Assembly (NCBI GenBank): GCA_016707175.1
Contig: JADJIB010000005.1
Coordinates: forward strand, 1 to 64,000
Source: Candidatus Phosphoribacter hodrii
Lineage (GTDB): Bacteria > Actinomycetota > Actinomycetes > Actinomycetales > Dermatophilaceae
Length of the DNA stretch: 64,000 nt
Reading direction: 5' to 3'
Below the pieces are notes generated by a model. That model was not told where the DNA came from. It saw only the letters and a program-made list of their open reading frames with translations, and ran no database searches. This document shows positions 7,291 through 15,582 of the stretch, piece by piece (the stretch's first letter is position 1; every line of letters starts with the position of its first letter). A program made the position numbers and the translations under genes.

Positions 7291-9159
7291 ATGGGTCACT
7301 ACAAGGCCAACGTGCGCGACCTGGAGTTCAACCTCTTCGAGGTTTTCGGTCGCCAGGAGATCCTCGGCAAGGGGATCTACGCCGATGTCGATGTCGAAGC
7401 CGCCAAGGACATCCTCGGCGAGGTGGCCCGCCTGGCCGAGAACGAGCTGGCCGCGAGCCTGGTCGACTCCGACCGCAACCCGCCGGTCTATGACCCGGTG
7501 ACCTGCTCGGTGACGATCCCTGAGTCGTTCAAGAAGTCCTACCGCGCCTACCTCGACGGCGAATGGGGCCGGCTGGACACCCCCGTCGAGCTCGGCGGGA
7601 TGGCCGTGCCGCCCTCGCTGCGGTGGGCCATCGCCGAGATGATCTGCGGCGCGAACCCCGCCATCCACATGTATGGCGCGACCTTCTCGTTCGCCAGGCT
7701 GCTGTGGTTCCTCGGCACGCCCGAGCAGAAGAAGCTCGCCAAGCTCATCATCGACAACGCCTGGCACACGACGATGGTCCTCACCGAGCCCGACGCAGGC
7801 TCCGACGTCGGCGCCGGCCGCACCAAGGCTGTCCAGCAGCCCGACGGCACGTGGCACATCACCGGCGTCAAGCGGTTCATCACGTCGGCCGAGTCGGACA
7901 TGTGCGACAACATCGTCCACTTCGTCCTGGCCCGCCCTGAGGGTGCGGTCGTCGGCACCAAGGGCCTGAGCCTGTTCATCGTCCCCAAGTTCCACGTCGA
8001 CGTCGAGACCGGCGAGATCGGCGAGCGCAACGGCGCTTACGTCACCAACGTCGAGCACAAGATGGGCCTCAAGGTCTCGACCACCTGCGAGGTCACCTTC
8101 GGCGAGAAGCAGCCCGCCGTCGGCACCCTCCTCGGCGACGTCCACGACGGCATCGCCCAGATGTTCCACATCATCGAGGGTGCGCGAATGTTCGTGGGCA
8201 CCAAGGCAATTGCCACACTATCGGCCGGTTACCTCAACGCGCTCGACTACGCCAAGCAGCGCGTCCAGGGCGCCGACCTCACGACGCCGGCCAAGGACGC
8301 GCCGCGGGTCACCATCACCCACCACCCCGACGTGCGCCGTTCGCTCATGCTGCAGAAGGCGTATGCCGAGGGGTTGCGTGCGCTCGTCATCTACGCCGCG
8401 ACGTTCCAAGACGTCGTCGATGTCGAGACCGAGGGCGTCCCGTCGGTCCACCCCGAGAAGGGGTCGCCGGCCGACGTCGCCTCGCGGATGAGCGACCTGC
8501 TCCTGCCGATCGTCAAGGGTCTCGGCTCCGAGCGCGCCTGGGTGCTGCTGGGCACCGAGTCGTTGCAGACCTTCGGCGGCTCGGGCTTCCTGCAGGAATA
8601 CCCGCTCGAGCAATACGTCCGCGACGCCAAGATCGACACCCTCTACGAAGGCACCACGGCGATCCAGGGTCTGGACTTCTTCTTCCGCAAGATCGTCCGC
8701 GACCACGGGCAGTCGATGACCGGCCTGTCGATGCAGATCGCCCAGTTCGCCAAGGACCTCGGCGCGCAGGCGGGCTACTTCGACTCCGAGCGCGAGGCTC
8801 TCGGCAAGGCACTGGAGAACGTCCAGGGCATCGTCGGCTACATGGCCGGCGCCGCCTTCCAGTCCGACCCCCGCACCGGCGGCGACGTCAAGAACCTCTA
8901 CAAGGTCGGCCAGAACTCCACCCGCCTGCTGCTCGGTGCCGGTGACCTCATCGTCGGCTGGCTGCTCATGCGCCAGGCCGAGGTCGCCAAGGCCGCGCTC
9001 GACGCGGGCGCCTCCCCCAAGGACGTCGACTTCTACACCGGCAAGATCGCCGCCGCGAAGTTCTTCGTCCACCAGGTCCTGCCGCGCCTGGCCGCCGAGC
9101 GCGCCATGGCCGAGTCCACTGACCTGTCGCTCATGGACGTCCCGGAGGCCGCCTTCTAG
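7291..9159 (+). CDS. Acyl-CoA dehydrogenase, FadE5-like
   Basis: A 622-residue acyl-CoA dehydrogenase of the large subgroup with an extra C-terminal helical domain, similar in size and order to mycobacterial FadE5. It carries out FAD-dependent alpha,beta-desaturation of acyl-CoA in beta-oxidation. Seen: LTEPDAGSDVGAGRTKA for FAD/substrate contacts, TFGGSGFLQEYP and DTLYEGTTAIQ, the Glu of which is in the catalytic position of this subgroup. ATG 7291 starts a frame that begins GHYKANVRDLEFNLFE, typical of the family. The unit is monocistronic, with a palindromic operator candidate upstream and a hairpin terminator downstream. Confidence 0.93.
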   Translation: MGHYKANVRDLEFNLFEVFGRQEILGKGIYADVDVEAAKDILGEVARLAENELAASLVDSDRNPPVYDPVTCSVTIPESFKKSYRAYLDGEWGRLDTPVELGGMAVPPSLRWAIAEMICGANPAIHMYGATFSFARLLWFLGTPEQKKLAKLIIDNAWHTTMVLTEPDAGSDVGAGRTKAVQQPDGTWHITGVKRFITSAESDMCDNIVHFVLARPEGAVVGTKGLSLFIVPKFHVDVETGEIGERNGAYVTNVEHKMGLKVSTTCEVTFGEKQPAVGTLLGDVHDGIAQMFHIIEGARMFVGTKAIATLSAGYLNALDYAKQRVQGADLTTPAKDAPRVTITHHPDVRRSLMLQKAYAEGLRALVIYAATFQDVVDVETEGVPSVHPEKGSPADVASRMSDLLLPIVKGLGSERAWVLLGTESLQTFGGSGFLQEYPLEQYVRDAKIDTLYEGTTAIQGLDFFFRKIVRDHGQSMTGLSMQIAQFAKDLGAQAGYFDSEREALGKALENVQGIVGYMAGAAFQSDPRTGGDVKNLYKVGQNSTRLLLGAGDLIVGWLLMRQAEVAKAALDAGASPKDVDFYTGKIAAAKFFVHQVLPRLAAERAMAESTDLSLMDVPEAAF

Positions 9160-9169
9160 CCTCACCCCC

Positions 9170-9220
9170 ACAGCGCGCGACGCGGCATACCTGATCCCTG
9201 GTATGCCGCGTCGCCGCTGT
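9170..9220. terminator. Hairpin built from an inverted GTATGCCG pair after fadE
   Basis: GCGACGCGGCATACC (9177-9191) pairs perfectly with GGTATGCCGCGTCGC (9200-9214) around an 8-base loop, with ACAGCG/CGCTGT extending the stem. It lies just after the fadE stop. There is no long U tract, so termination efficiency is uncertain. Confidence 0.7.
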
Positions 9221-9306
9221 GTGGTGACCTCGCACCCGGCACCTGTCACTGAGCGCCATCGAACGGTTCCAACTACGGTGGGCACAACAGTCGATCAGGG
9301 GCCGAC

Positions 9307-10293
9307 ATGCTAGAGATCTTTGGCGTTCACGGAACGACGGAACGGGTTTATCGAGCCATGCTTGACAACCCGACCACAGATGTCTCGCAACTCGCCAAGA
9401 CGCTGAAGATGAAGCGCGGCGAGGTCGCTGCCGAGCTCGATCGGCTAGCCGCGCTCAGGCTCGTCACCACCGACGAGGGCGGCGTCAACGTCGTCAGTCC
9501 CGTCGCTCCCGACCAAGCCATCGAATCGCTGCTCGCGCAACAGGAACGCCGCCTCGCGCAGATGCAGGAGTTAGTCGACACTTCTCGTCAAAACGTGGCG
9601 CATTACGTCGAAGCTTTCGTCGACAGTCGCGTTCGACGGGACGACCACGACTTAGTTGAAATCATCGACGAAGCGGAGGTCGTGCGCTCACGCCTCTACC
9701 AACTCGTCCGCGAAGCGCGGGTGAGTGCCGTCACCATTCACGGTGGGGCACCGCTTCCGAGCGAGGCGATCGAATCGTCGCGTCGGCTGGATCGCGAGTT
9801 GCTCGAGCGGAAGGTTGTCCTTCGGGCCATTGTCGCGACCCCATCGCTGACCTCGGAAGCCTGGCGCACCCACCTGGTCGAGGCGTCCTCGATCGGGATG
9901 CAGGTGCGGGTCCACCCCAGCCCAGGGCCGCACACCATCGTCATCGACGGCTCCGTTGCGCTCATCCCACGGACCAGCCGGCCGGGTGCGTTGATCCTGC
10001 ACGGACCGGACCTCGTCGCGCCGGTCGCGCAACTGTTCACCCAGGTGTGGAACGCCGCGCAGCCCTGGGACGACATCGTCACCCTGGGTGCCGAGGGCGA
10101 GTTCTCCGAGGCCCGCCTTCGTCAGGTCGTCAGCCTGTTGGCCCAGGGGCTCAAGGACGATGCCATCGCCCGCAAGACAGCCACCTCGGTCCGGACAGTG
10201 CGCCGACTGGTGGCAGCGGCCACCGCGGCGTTGCAGGCCGAGAGCCGCTTCCAGGCCGGAGTCGAAGCGCTCCGCCGCGGCTGGGTCGACTGA
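9307..10293 (+). CDS. Transcriptional regulator with TrmB-like N-terminal and LuxR-like C-terminal HTH
   Basis: A 328-residue protein. Residues 1-60 form a winged-helix region (LAKTLKMKRGEVAAELDRLA) like TrmB-type regulators. A coiled-coil stretch with QQERRLAQMQELVD follows, then a PLD/TrmB-like effector domain, and a C-terminal LuxR-type HTH (LLAQGLKDDAIARKTATSVR). This architecture is common in actinobacteria, often as an orphan regulator. Ligand and targets are unknown. It is a single gene, followed by a large inverted GTATGCCG pair that separates it from the convergent acyltransferase. Confidence 0.8.
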   Translation: MLEIFGVHGTTERVYRAMLDNPTTDVSQLAKTLKMKRGEVAAELDRLAALRLVTTDEGGVNVVSPVAPDQAIESLLAQQERRLAQMQELVDTSRQNVAHYVEAFVDSRVRRDDHDLVEIIDEAEVVRSRLYQLVREARVSAVTIHGGAPLPSEAIESSRRLDRELLERKVVLRAIVATPSLTSEAWRTHLVEASSIGMQVRVHPSPGPHTIVIDGSVALIPRTSRPGALILHGPDLVAPVAQLFTQVWNAAQPWDDIVTLGAEGEFSEARLRQVVSLLAQGLKDDAIARKTATSVRTVRRLVAAATAALQAESRFQAGVEALRRGWVD

Positions 10294-10328
10294 CCCGCGC
10301 CGCATCGACTGACCCGCGCTGCCGAGGC

Positions 10329-10423
10329 GGCAGGGGTATGCCGCGGCCATGGCGGGTCTGGCGGGAAGCGCGAGCGAGCGCAGCGAGGGAGCGCGGATGG
10401 TCTGGCCGCGGCATACCCCTGCC
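10329..10423. terminator. Large dyad with perfect 21-base arms carrying inverted GTATGCCG octamers
   Basis: The arm at 10329-10349 begins GGCAGGGGTATGCCGCGG and the exact complement lies at 10403-10423, with about 53 bases between. It sits between convergent genes and can serve both as a bidirectional terminator. The loop contains purine-rich GAGCGAGCGCAGCGAGGG. Confidence 0.6.
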
Positions 10424-10440
10424 GTCGACCACGAGGAGAC

Positions 10441-11883
10441 TCAGGTGCGAGAAACCGCGCGAGGGGCGGCCAGGCGCAGCAAGCCCAACCCGACCAGCAG
10501 GACGAGGAACGCCTGGCCGGGGGTCAGCATCCCGAAGAGGAAGAACTGCGCCCGGTTGCCGAGGATGTCGACGCCGACGATCGACACCATGAGGATGCCG
10601 AAGACCGTCACGATGACCCCAGCGACCGCGACCCAGTCGACCCAACGCGGCTGCCCCGTGACCACCCCGGCCGCCGAGCGAGGACCGCGGTCGAACCGGA
10701 TGAAGATCGCGACCAGGGCAGCGGTCGGGATCGCGAGCACGGCGAACCACACCGGCCGACTCCACCACCAGGCTGCGCTGCCCACCTCAGGCAACAAGAT
10801 GCCGAGCGCCCAGGCGCTCAACAGGGTGAAGAGCAGCGCCGTCAGATGCCAGAGGAAGGCGGTCATCGCGAACGCACCCGCGGTGACCACACCGCGCCAC
10901 ACCCGTGGGCGCGCCAGCACTCGGGCCATCGGGCCACGCGCCAACGCCGCGATCCCGATGAGCGCCAGGCCCTGGCACAGCAGGGCAACCGTCGGCGGGG
11001 ACATGTTCGAGATCTCGTCGCCGGGCAGCCCGACCATCGACACCGGATAGGGCCCCACGGCGATCGAGAGCGCGAGCCCCGAGACTCCGACGCCGACGAG
11101 CACGAAGGCCACCCCATTGGTCAACGAGCCGTCGCGCCAGGCGAACCCGCACTGGTGCAGCGCCAACCAGACGAGCGCGAAGTTGAGGTTTCCGAGGATG
11201 CCCAGGCCTGCGCCGAACCTCGCGAGATCGACGAGCAGCGCTGCTGAGCACAGGGCAACGACCGCCCAGAGCCCCCATCGACCGTGGGCGCGATAGAGCG
11301 CGGGGGCGAAGGCCGCCACGGCCAGGTAGATCCCGACGAACCACAGCAACTGCGGAACCATGACGAGCGCTGCCACGACGAGCGCCGCCTGCCACGAGGA
11401 CCCCGACGTCAGCCCGGTGCGGTCGGCGATGACACCGAGCAGGACCCACACGGCAAGGAACGCGAGCGTTGGGCGCAACAGGCGCGCGGCCCGGGCCCGA
11501 ATGAACGCGGCATACCCTCCGGGACCGGTGCCGCCGCGGCGGGCGAGGGAGCCAAGCGAGTGGGCGTGCGCGACGCCGCCCACGAGGAAGAACAGTGGCA
11601 TGACCTGCAGGACCCAGGTGACCGGCTGCAGCCTGGGGATGAGGTCGAGGGTGTTGGTGATCTCGCCGGTTGGTGTGACGGCCACCATGAGCCAGTGCCC
11701 GACGATGACGACGAGCAGGGAGCCGACGCGTAAGGCATCGGCCCACCGGTCGCGATCAGCGGGCGTGGCCGCGGCCACCGACGCAACGGTCGACGGAGCG
11801 TCTGATGGAGCGGCCGACGCAACGGTCGACCCAAGATTCGGGGCCGGAGACTCGGGCGCGGGAGGCGTAGCTGGCGAACTCAC
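10441..11883 (-). CDS. Membrane acyltransferase (acyltransferase 3 family)
   Basis: A 480-residue integral membrane protein with about ten to eleven hydrophobic segments. The N-terminal segment RWADALRVGSLLVVIVGHWL contains the conserved Arg and His of acyltransferase-3/OafA-like proteins, and VMPLFFLVGGVAHAHS follows. Members O-acetylate sugars, lipids or antibiotics at the membrane; the substrate here is unknown. GTG 11883 is used because the conserved region begins soon after and the upstream frame runs through a palindromic repeat at 11942-11990. The ~60 residues after the start are Ala/Pro/Thr-rich and of low complexity. Confidence 0.8.
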   Translation of the reverse strand: MSSPATPPAPESPAPNLGSTVASAAPSDAPSTVASVAAATPADRDRWADALRVGSLLVVIVGHWLMVAVTPTGEITNTLDLIPRLQPVTWVLQVMPLFFLVGGVAHAHSLGSLARRGGTGPGGYAAFIRARAARLLRPTLAFLAVWVLLGVIADRTGLTSGSSWQAALVVAALVMVPQLLWFVGIYLAVAAFAPALYRAHGRWGLWAVVALCSAALLVDLARFGAGLGILGNLNFALVWLALHQCGFAWRDGSLTNGVAFVLVGVGVSGLALSIAVGPYPVSMVGLPGDEISNMSPPTVALLCQGLALIGIAALARGPMARVLARPRVWRGVVTAGAFAMTAFLWHLTALLFTLLSAWALGILLPEVGSAAWWWSRPVWFAVLAIPTAALVAIFIRFDRGPRSAAGVVTGQPRWVDWVAVAGVIVTVFGILMVSIVGVDILGNRAQFFLFGMLTPGQAFLVLLVGLGLLRLAAPRAVSRT

Positions 11884-11941
11884 GCGGCCCACTGTCCCAC
11901 ATGGCACCCTCCGAGGCCTCAAGCTGGCGGGCTTCCCGGCT

Positions 11942-11990
11942 GGGTCGAGGTATTCCGCCATCGTCAGGTGATGGCGGAATACCTCGACCC
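11942..11990. repeat. CGAGGTATT palindromic element, copy 1 (perfect)
   Basis: Arms of 21 bases (11942-11962, beginning GGGTCGAGGTATTCCGCC) are exact complements of 11970-11990 around a GTCAGGT loop, and are followed by GGC. Related copies are at 37547-37595, 44031-44080 and 52753-52803. This is the only copy without mismatches. Confidence 0.85.
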
Positions 11991-12049
11991 GGCGAGAGGT
12001 GTGACGCTTGTATGAGGGACTATGGCGCGACTCTGCGGAGGATCCGCGG

Positions 12050-12910
12050 TCAGGGCATCCGGAGGCGACGGTCGGCGAGCACCGGGAACACGGCCCGGGT
12101 GCGCTCGATGACCTCCAGGTCGACCTCGACGGACAGCACCTCTTCGTCGTCAGCACCGGCCTCGGCAACCACGTCGCCGGTGGGAAGCACGACCACCGAC
12201 CGACCGCCCATCGTCACCCCGCAGTGGGTGCCAGCCGTGTTGCACGCGATGACGAGGCATTGCTCCTCGACGGCACGCGCTCGGGCGAAGAGGCTCCAGT
12301 GCCCGACCCGAGCAGCCGGCCAGGCCGCAGGGACGAGCAACACCTGTGCACCGAGGTCGAGTTGGCGGCGATAGAGCTCGGGGAAGCGCAGGTCGTAACA
12401 GGTGGACAACCCGGCCCGGACCGTCCGGGTCGCAGGTCCACCATCAGCCTCGGCACCGCCAGCGCTCACACCCACCGGCAGGTCGAACACGACCACCTCA
12501 TCGCCGGCCTCCATGAGCTCCGGCTCCCCCGTCGCGAACCCAAACCGGTGGATCTTGCGATAGCGCGCCAACTCCGACCCGTCCGGGCCAAACACCAGCG
12601 AGGTGTTCCACAGCCACTTGCCCTCCGGCCCGGGCGCCGGTCCGCGCTCGACGATCGACCCGGCGTGCAACACCACGCCCGCATCGCGCGCGGCCTGCGC
12701 CATCGTCGCCGCGATCGGCCCGTCAGCGGCCTCGGCCTGCTCCGCCCACCGCCGGTAGTCGAACCCGCCCACCGGCCAGAGCTCAGGCAGCACCACCAGG
12801 TCGTGCCCGGCCAGTCCTCGCACCGTCGCCGCGACCCGGGCGACCCGCTCGGCGACCCTCTCGTCGTCGCCGTGGGCGACCTGGACGACCGCGATCCGCA
12901 GCGGGGTCAT
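12050..12910 (-). CDS. Carbon-nitrogen hydrolase (nitrilase-family amidase)
   Basis: A 286-residue nitrilase-superfamily hydrolase. The Glu-Lys-Cys triad is readable: E43 in LPELW, K119 in RYRKIHRFG and C171 in LSTCYDLRFPELYR. The sequence resembles omega-amidase and deaminated-glutathione amidase type members that repair or recycle small amides. Its start codon overlaps the stop of the downstream-numbered CopD-CtaG gene by 4 bases (ATGA), so they are translationally coupled. Substrate is not predictable. Confidence 0.85.
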   Translation of the reverse strand: MTPLRIAVVQVAHGDDERVAERVARVAATVRGLAGHDLVVLPELWPVGGFDYRRWAEQAEAADGPIAATMAQAARDAGVVLHAGSIVERGPAPGPEGKWLWNTSLVFGPDGSELARYRKIHRFGFATGEPELMEAGDEVVVFDLPVGVSAGGAEADGGPATRTVRAGLSTCYDLRFPELYRRQLDLGAQVLLVPAAWPAARVGHWSLFARARAVEEQCLVIACNTAGTHCGVTMGGRSVVVLPTGDVVAEAGADDEEVLSVEVDLEVIERTRAVFPVLADRRLRMP

Positions 12911-14949
12911 GAGCCGCCCTCGCGCGGCATACCGGAGAGGCGGGCCGCGTCACGTGCGGCCTCCTGCGCGTCATGTTCGGCGATGCTCGCCAGGCGCGCG
13001 TTGTATGCCGTGAGGTCGGCATCGTGGTCACGGTCGGCTTGGCGGTCGTGCCGGCGTGCCTCGGCGTCGTCCGAGCGAACCCAGGACAGCACCAGCAGCA
13101 TGGCGAGCAGCAGGGAGGGGACATCGCCGATGCCCCACGCGATGGCGCCGCCCTGTTGCTGATCCAGCAGCGGGTCGGGGATCCACGGGATGTGGATGAT
13201 CGAGAAGAACCCCGGCGCGAGCAGCGACGTGCTCGACTGGATGGCGACGCCGAAGAACGCGTGGAAGGACATCGTCGCGAACAACACGACCAGGCGCAGG
13301 GCCGGCGCCCACTTGCGGGGGCCTGGGTCGACGCCGATGAGCACCATGGCGAAGAGATACCCGGCCAGGAGGAAGTGGATGACCATGAGGACGTGGCCGG
13401 TGTGCGTTGTGAGGGCCAACTCGAACAGCGGCGTGTAGTAGAAGATGATCAGCCCGAAGACGAAGTTGACCCCGGCCACGATCGGATTGGCCCAGAACGC
13501 AACGTATTTCGAGTGGACTAGGCCGAGGACGATCTCTCGTGGGCCATAGGTGCCGTCCTTGCGAGGCGACTCCACGCGGGCGATGAGGGTGATGGGCGCC
13601 GCGAGGACAAGCAGGATCGGGACGATCATGGCGATCGTCATGTGGCTGGTCATGTGCCAGGAGAAGGACACTCGCCCATAGACGCCCGGCGCGCCACACA
13701 CTGACCAGATGAACGTGGCCCAGCCCAACACCCACACGATGGTGCGGCCCACCGGCCACCGGTCGCCGCGGCGCATCAGACGCACGACACCACCGACGTA
13801 GAGCAGGATCGCCACGACGGCGACCGTCCCCCAAAGCCAGTCCCAGCGCCACATCGTCAGCCACGACGTGGCATCAGGAGCGGCCGGCTCGGGGTAGTTG
13901 GTCAGTCCCTCGGCGAGGCTTGCCGGGGCCGGACGCTCCAGGCTGGGGTTGCCCGTGCGGGCCAGGGCCGTGGCGATGCCGATGGCCGCGCCCATGACGA
14001 CCAACTCGACCGCGATGAGACGGGCGAAAAGGGGCGCGGACGACGGCGTCTCGCGCAGCCGCGCGATCACCTTGGTCCGCTGCGCCAGGCCCAGTTGGCC
14101 CAGGACGACGATCGCCACGACCTTGGCCAGAATGATCGCGCCGTAGGTCGTGGCCAGGTCACTGAGCCCTGACATCCGGACGGCCGCGCTCACCACGCCG
14201 GAGAGAGCAACGGTGAGCAGCGACCAGGCGGCCACCTTGGAGTAGCGCTCGACGACGATCGGCAGCCACTTGCCCAACACCGGCCGAAGCAGGACCAGCG
14301 CGCCCAGGCCACCGACCCAGAGCGCGGTGCCGACGAGGTGGAAGGCGAGCCCGTTGACGGCAGTCTCGTGCTCGACCGTGCTCGCGCCGTGGCCGGCCAG
14401 GGCCAACGGGAGGATGGCGACGACTGAGACGATCCCTGCCCAGAGCACGGCCCGTCGGCTGCTCCACATCGCTGCGACGGTGACCGCGATCGCGGCGAGG
14501 AACGCGCTGATGAGGCCCTCGCGCAACGTCTCGACCGACCAGACGAAGCGCTGGAACTGGGCGAAGAATCCCGAGGAGCCCAGCGGCGTGCCGGCGATGT
14601 CGGCGAAACCCAACACCACACCGATCAGCCCGGAGACCACCCACGTGATGCCGGCCGCGACGCCCCACCGAGGGGCCCGGGCCAACGCTGCGGAGGCGCG
14701 GTCGGGGATCGCGACCGCGGCCAGGAAGAACAGCCCGACGGTCAGAGCGGCAGACAGGTCATGGACCGTCCGGATGATCGGCAATCCCCACCGGACGACG
14801 GCTCCCGGGTCCTGTAATCCGGGAGCAGCGGGAGCGGCCGCCCCTCCAACCCCGATGACGACAAGGCACGCCGCGAGCGCGACCACTCCGGTCGCGAGCA
14901 GCGGGGCCAACGGCAGGAGAGGGCGCTTGTCCGAGGCAGCAGTGGACAT
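12907..14949 (-). CDS. CopD-like / cytochrome c oxidase assembly factor CtaG-like fusion membrane protein
   Basis: A 680-residue polytopic membrane protein. The N-terminal half (to about residue 330) resembles the copper-resistance CopD domain, with HDLSAALTVGLFFLA and later WVGGLGALVLLRP. The C-terminal half resembles the CtaG/caa3 assembly domain, with FSWHMTSHMTIAMIVPILLVLAAPITL, HTGHVLMVIHFLLAGYLF and FHAFFGVAIQS, which carry conserved His. It probably moves or loads copper for heme-copper oxidase assembly. The last ~60 residues are charged and cytoplasmic. It is divergent from marR, so the two share the 14950-15042 control region. Confidence 0.88.
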   Translation of the reverse strand: MSTAASDKRPLLPLAPLLATGVVALAACLVVIGVGGAAAPAAPGLQDPGAVVRWGLPIIRTVHDLSAALTVGLFFLAAVAIPDRASAALARAPRWGVAAGITWVVSGLIGVVLGFADIAGTPLGSSGFFAQFQRFVWSVETLREGLISAFLAAIAVTVAAMWSSRRAVLWAGIVSVVAILPLALAGHGASTVEHETAVNGLAFHLVGTALWVGGLGALVLLRPVLGKWLPIVVERYSKVAAWSLLTVALSGVVSAAVRMSGLSDLATTYGAIILAKVVAIVVLGQLGLAQRTKVIARLRETPSSAPLFARLIAVELVVMGAAIGIATALARTGNPSLERPAPASLAEGLTNYPEPAAPDATSWLTMWRWDWLWGTVAVVAILLYVGGVVRLMRRGDRWPVGRTIVWVLGWATFIWSVCGAPGVYGRVSFSWHMTSHMTIAMIVPILLVLAAPITLIARVESPRKDGTYGPREIVLGLVHSKYVAFWANPIVAGVNFVFGLIIFYYTPLFELALTTHTGHVLMVIHFLLAGYLFAMVLIGVDPGPRKWAPALRLVVLFATMSFHAFFGVAIQSSTSLLAPGFFSIIHIPWIPDPLLDQQQGGAIAWGIGDVPSLLLAMLLVLSWVRSDDAEARRHDRQADRDHDADLTAYNARLASIAEHDAQEAARDAARLSGMPREGGS

Positions 14950-15007
14950 GACTCCACCCTAGGTCTGTTCCCTCGCGCAGCAGCACCCGGTGCCCCTCCC
15001 CGACCAT

Positions 15008-15048
15008 TTGGTTGCGCCGTGCAAACAGTTTATAGTTGCGTGGTGCAA
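15008..15048 (+). promoter_or_regulatory. marR promoter with two TTGC-N5-GCAA operators
   Basis: TTGGTT (15008-15013) and TATAGT (15031-15036) are 17 bases apart and form a sigma-70-type promoter. Two copies of TTGC-N5-GCAA at 15012-15024 and 15036-15048, 24 bases apart, overlap the -35/spacer and the -10/start. Expected transcription start falls on the GTG at 15043, so the mRNA may be leaderless. This layout suits autorepression by the encoded MarR protein. Confidence 0.6.
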
Positions 15049-15540
15049 GCAACTATCTCCCCGGACGCCGGGCCGCCGGCCGTGACAGTCGGCACCGGAG
15101 GGGCCCTCGGTGCCGAGCTCGTCCGACTGGTCAAGCTCCTCGTCGCGATGCGCCAGCACGCACCCACCACCCACGGAGCGATCGACACGACGCACTACCC
15201 GGTCCTGTTCGCCCTCGCGAACGGACCGCTGCGGATCTCCGATCTCGCCGGGTGCGCCCATTCCGATGTCTCAACGGTGAGCCGTCAGGTGTCCTTCCTC
15301 GTCCAGCACCACCTGCTCGCCAAGGTGCCCGACCCCGCCGACGGACGGGCCCACCGGGTCTCCCTCACCGATGAGGGCCGAGCCGCCATCGACCAGGCCC
15401 TCGCCGCCCGCGGCCAGTGGCTCTCCGCCATCATGACCGACTGGTCCGACGAAGACGCTCGCCAATTCCTGCACCAGGTCAGCAGGTTCACCGCGTCGCT
15501 GGAAGCCGCCCACGGGCGCTTCGAGCGTGCGGCGCGCTGA
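15043..15540 (+). CDS. MarR-family transcriptional regulator
   Basis: About 165 residues with a winged-helix DNA-binding domain: LRISDLAGCAHSDVSTVSRQV is the HTH and VPDPADGRAHRVSLTDEG is the beta-wing. MarR proteins dimerise and bind short palindromes, releasing DNA on binding phenolic or lipophilic ligands. In-frame GTG codons at 15019, 15040 and 15043 are possible. I favour 15043 because a promoter places the transcription start there; the 15019 codon would lie inside an operator. The next gene, an MFS exporter, starts 42 bases after the stop, so this is probably a repressor-exporter pair. Confidence 0.88.
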   Translation: MQATISPDAGPPAVTVGTGGALGAELVRLVKLLVAMRQHAPTTHGAIDTTHYPVLFALANGPLRISDLAGCAHSDVSTVSRQVSFLVQHHLLAKVPDPADGRAHRVSLTDEGRAAIDQALAARGQWLSAIMTDWSDEDARQFLHQVSRFTASLEAAHGRFERAAR

Positions 15541-15582
15541 CCGGCATACCTCTGCACCGTCGTAACCCACCACAGGAGCATC

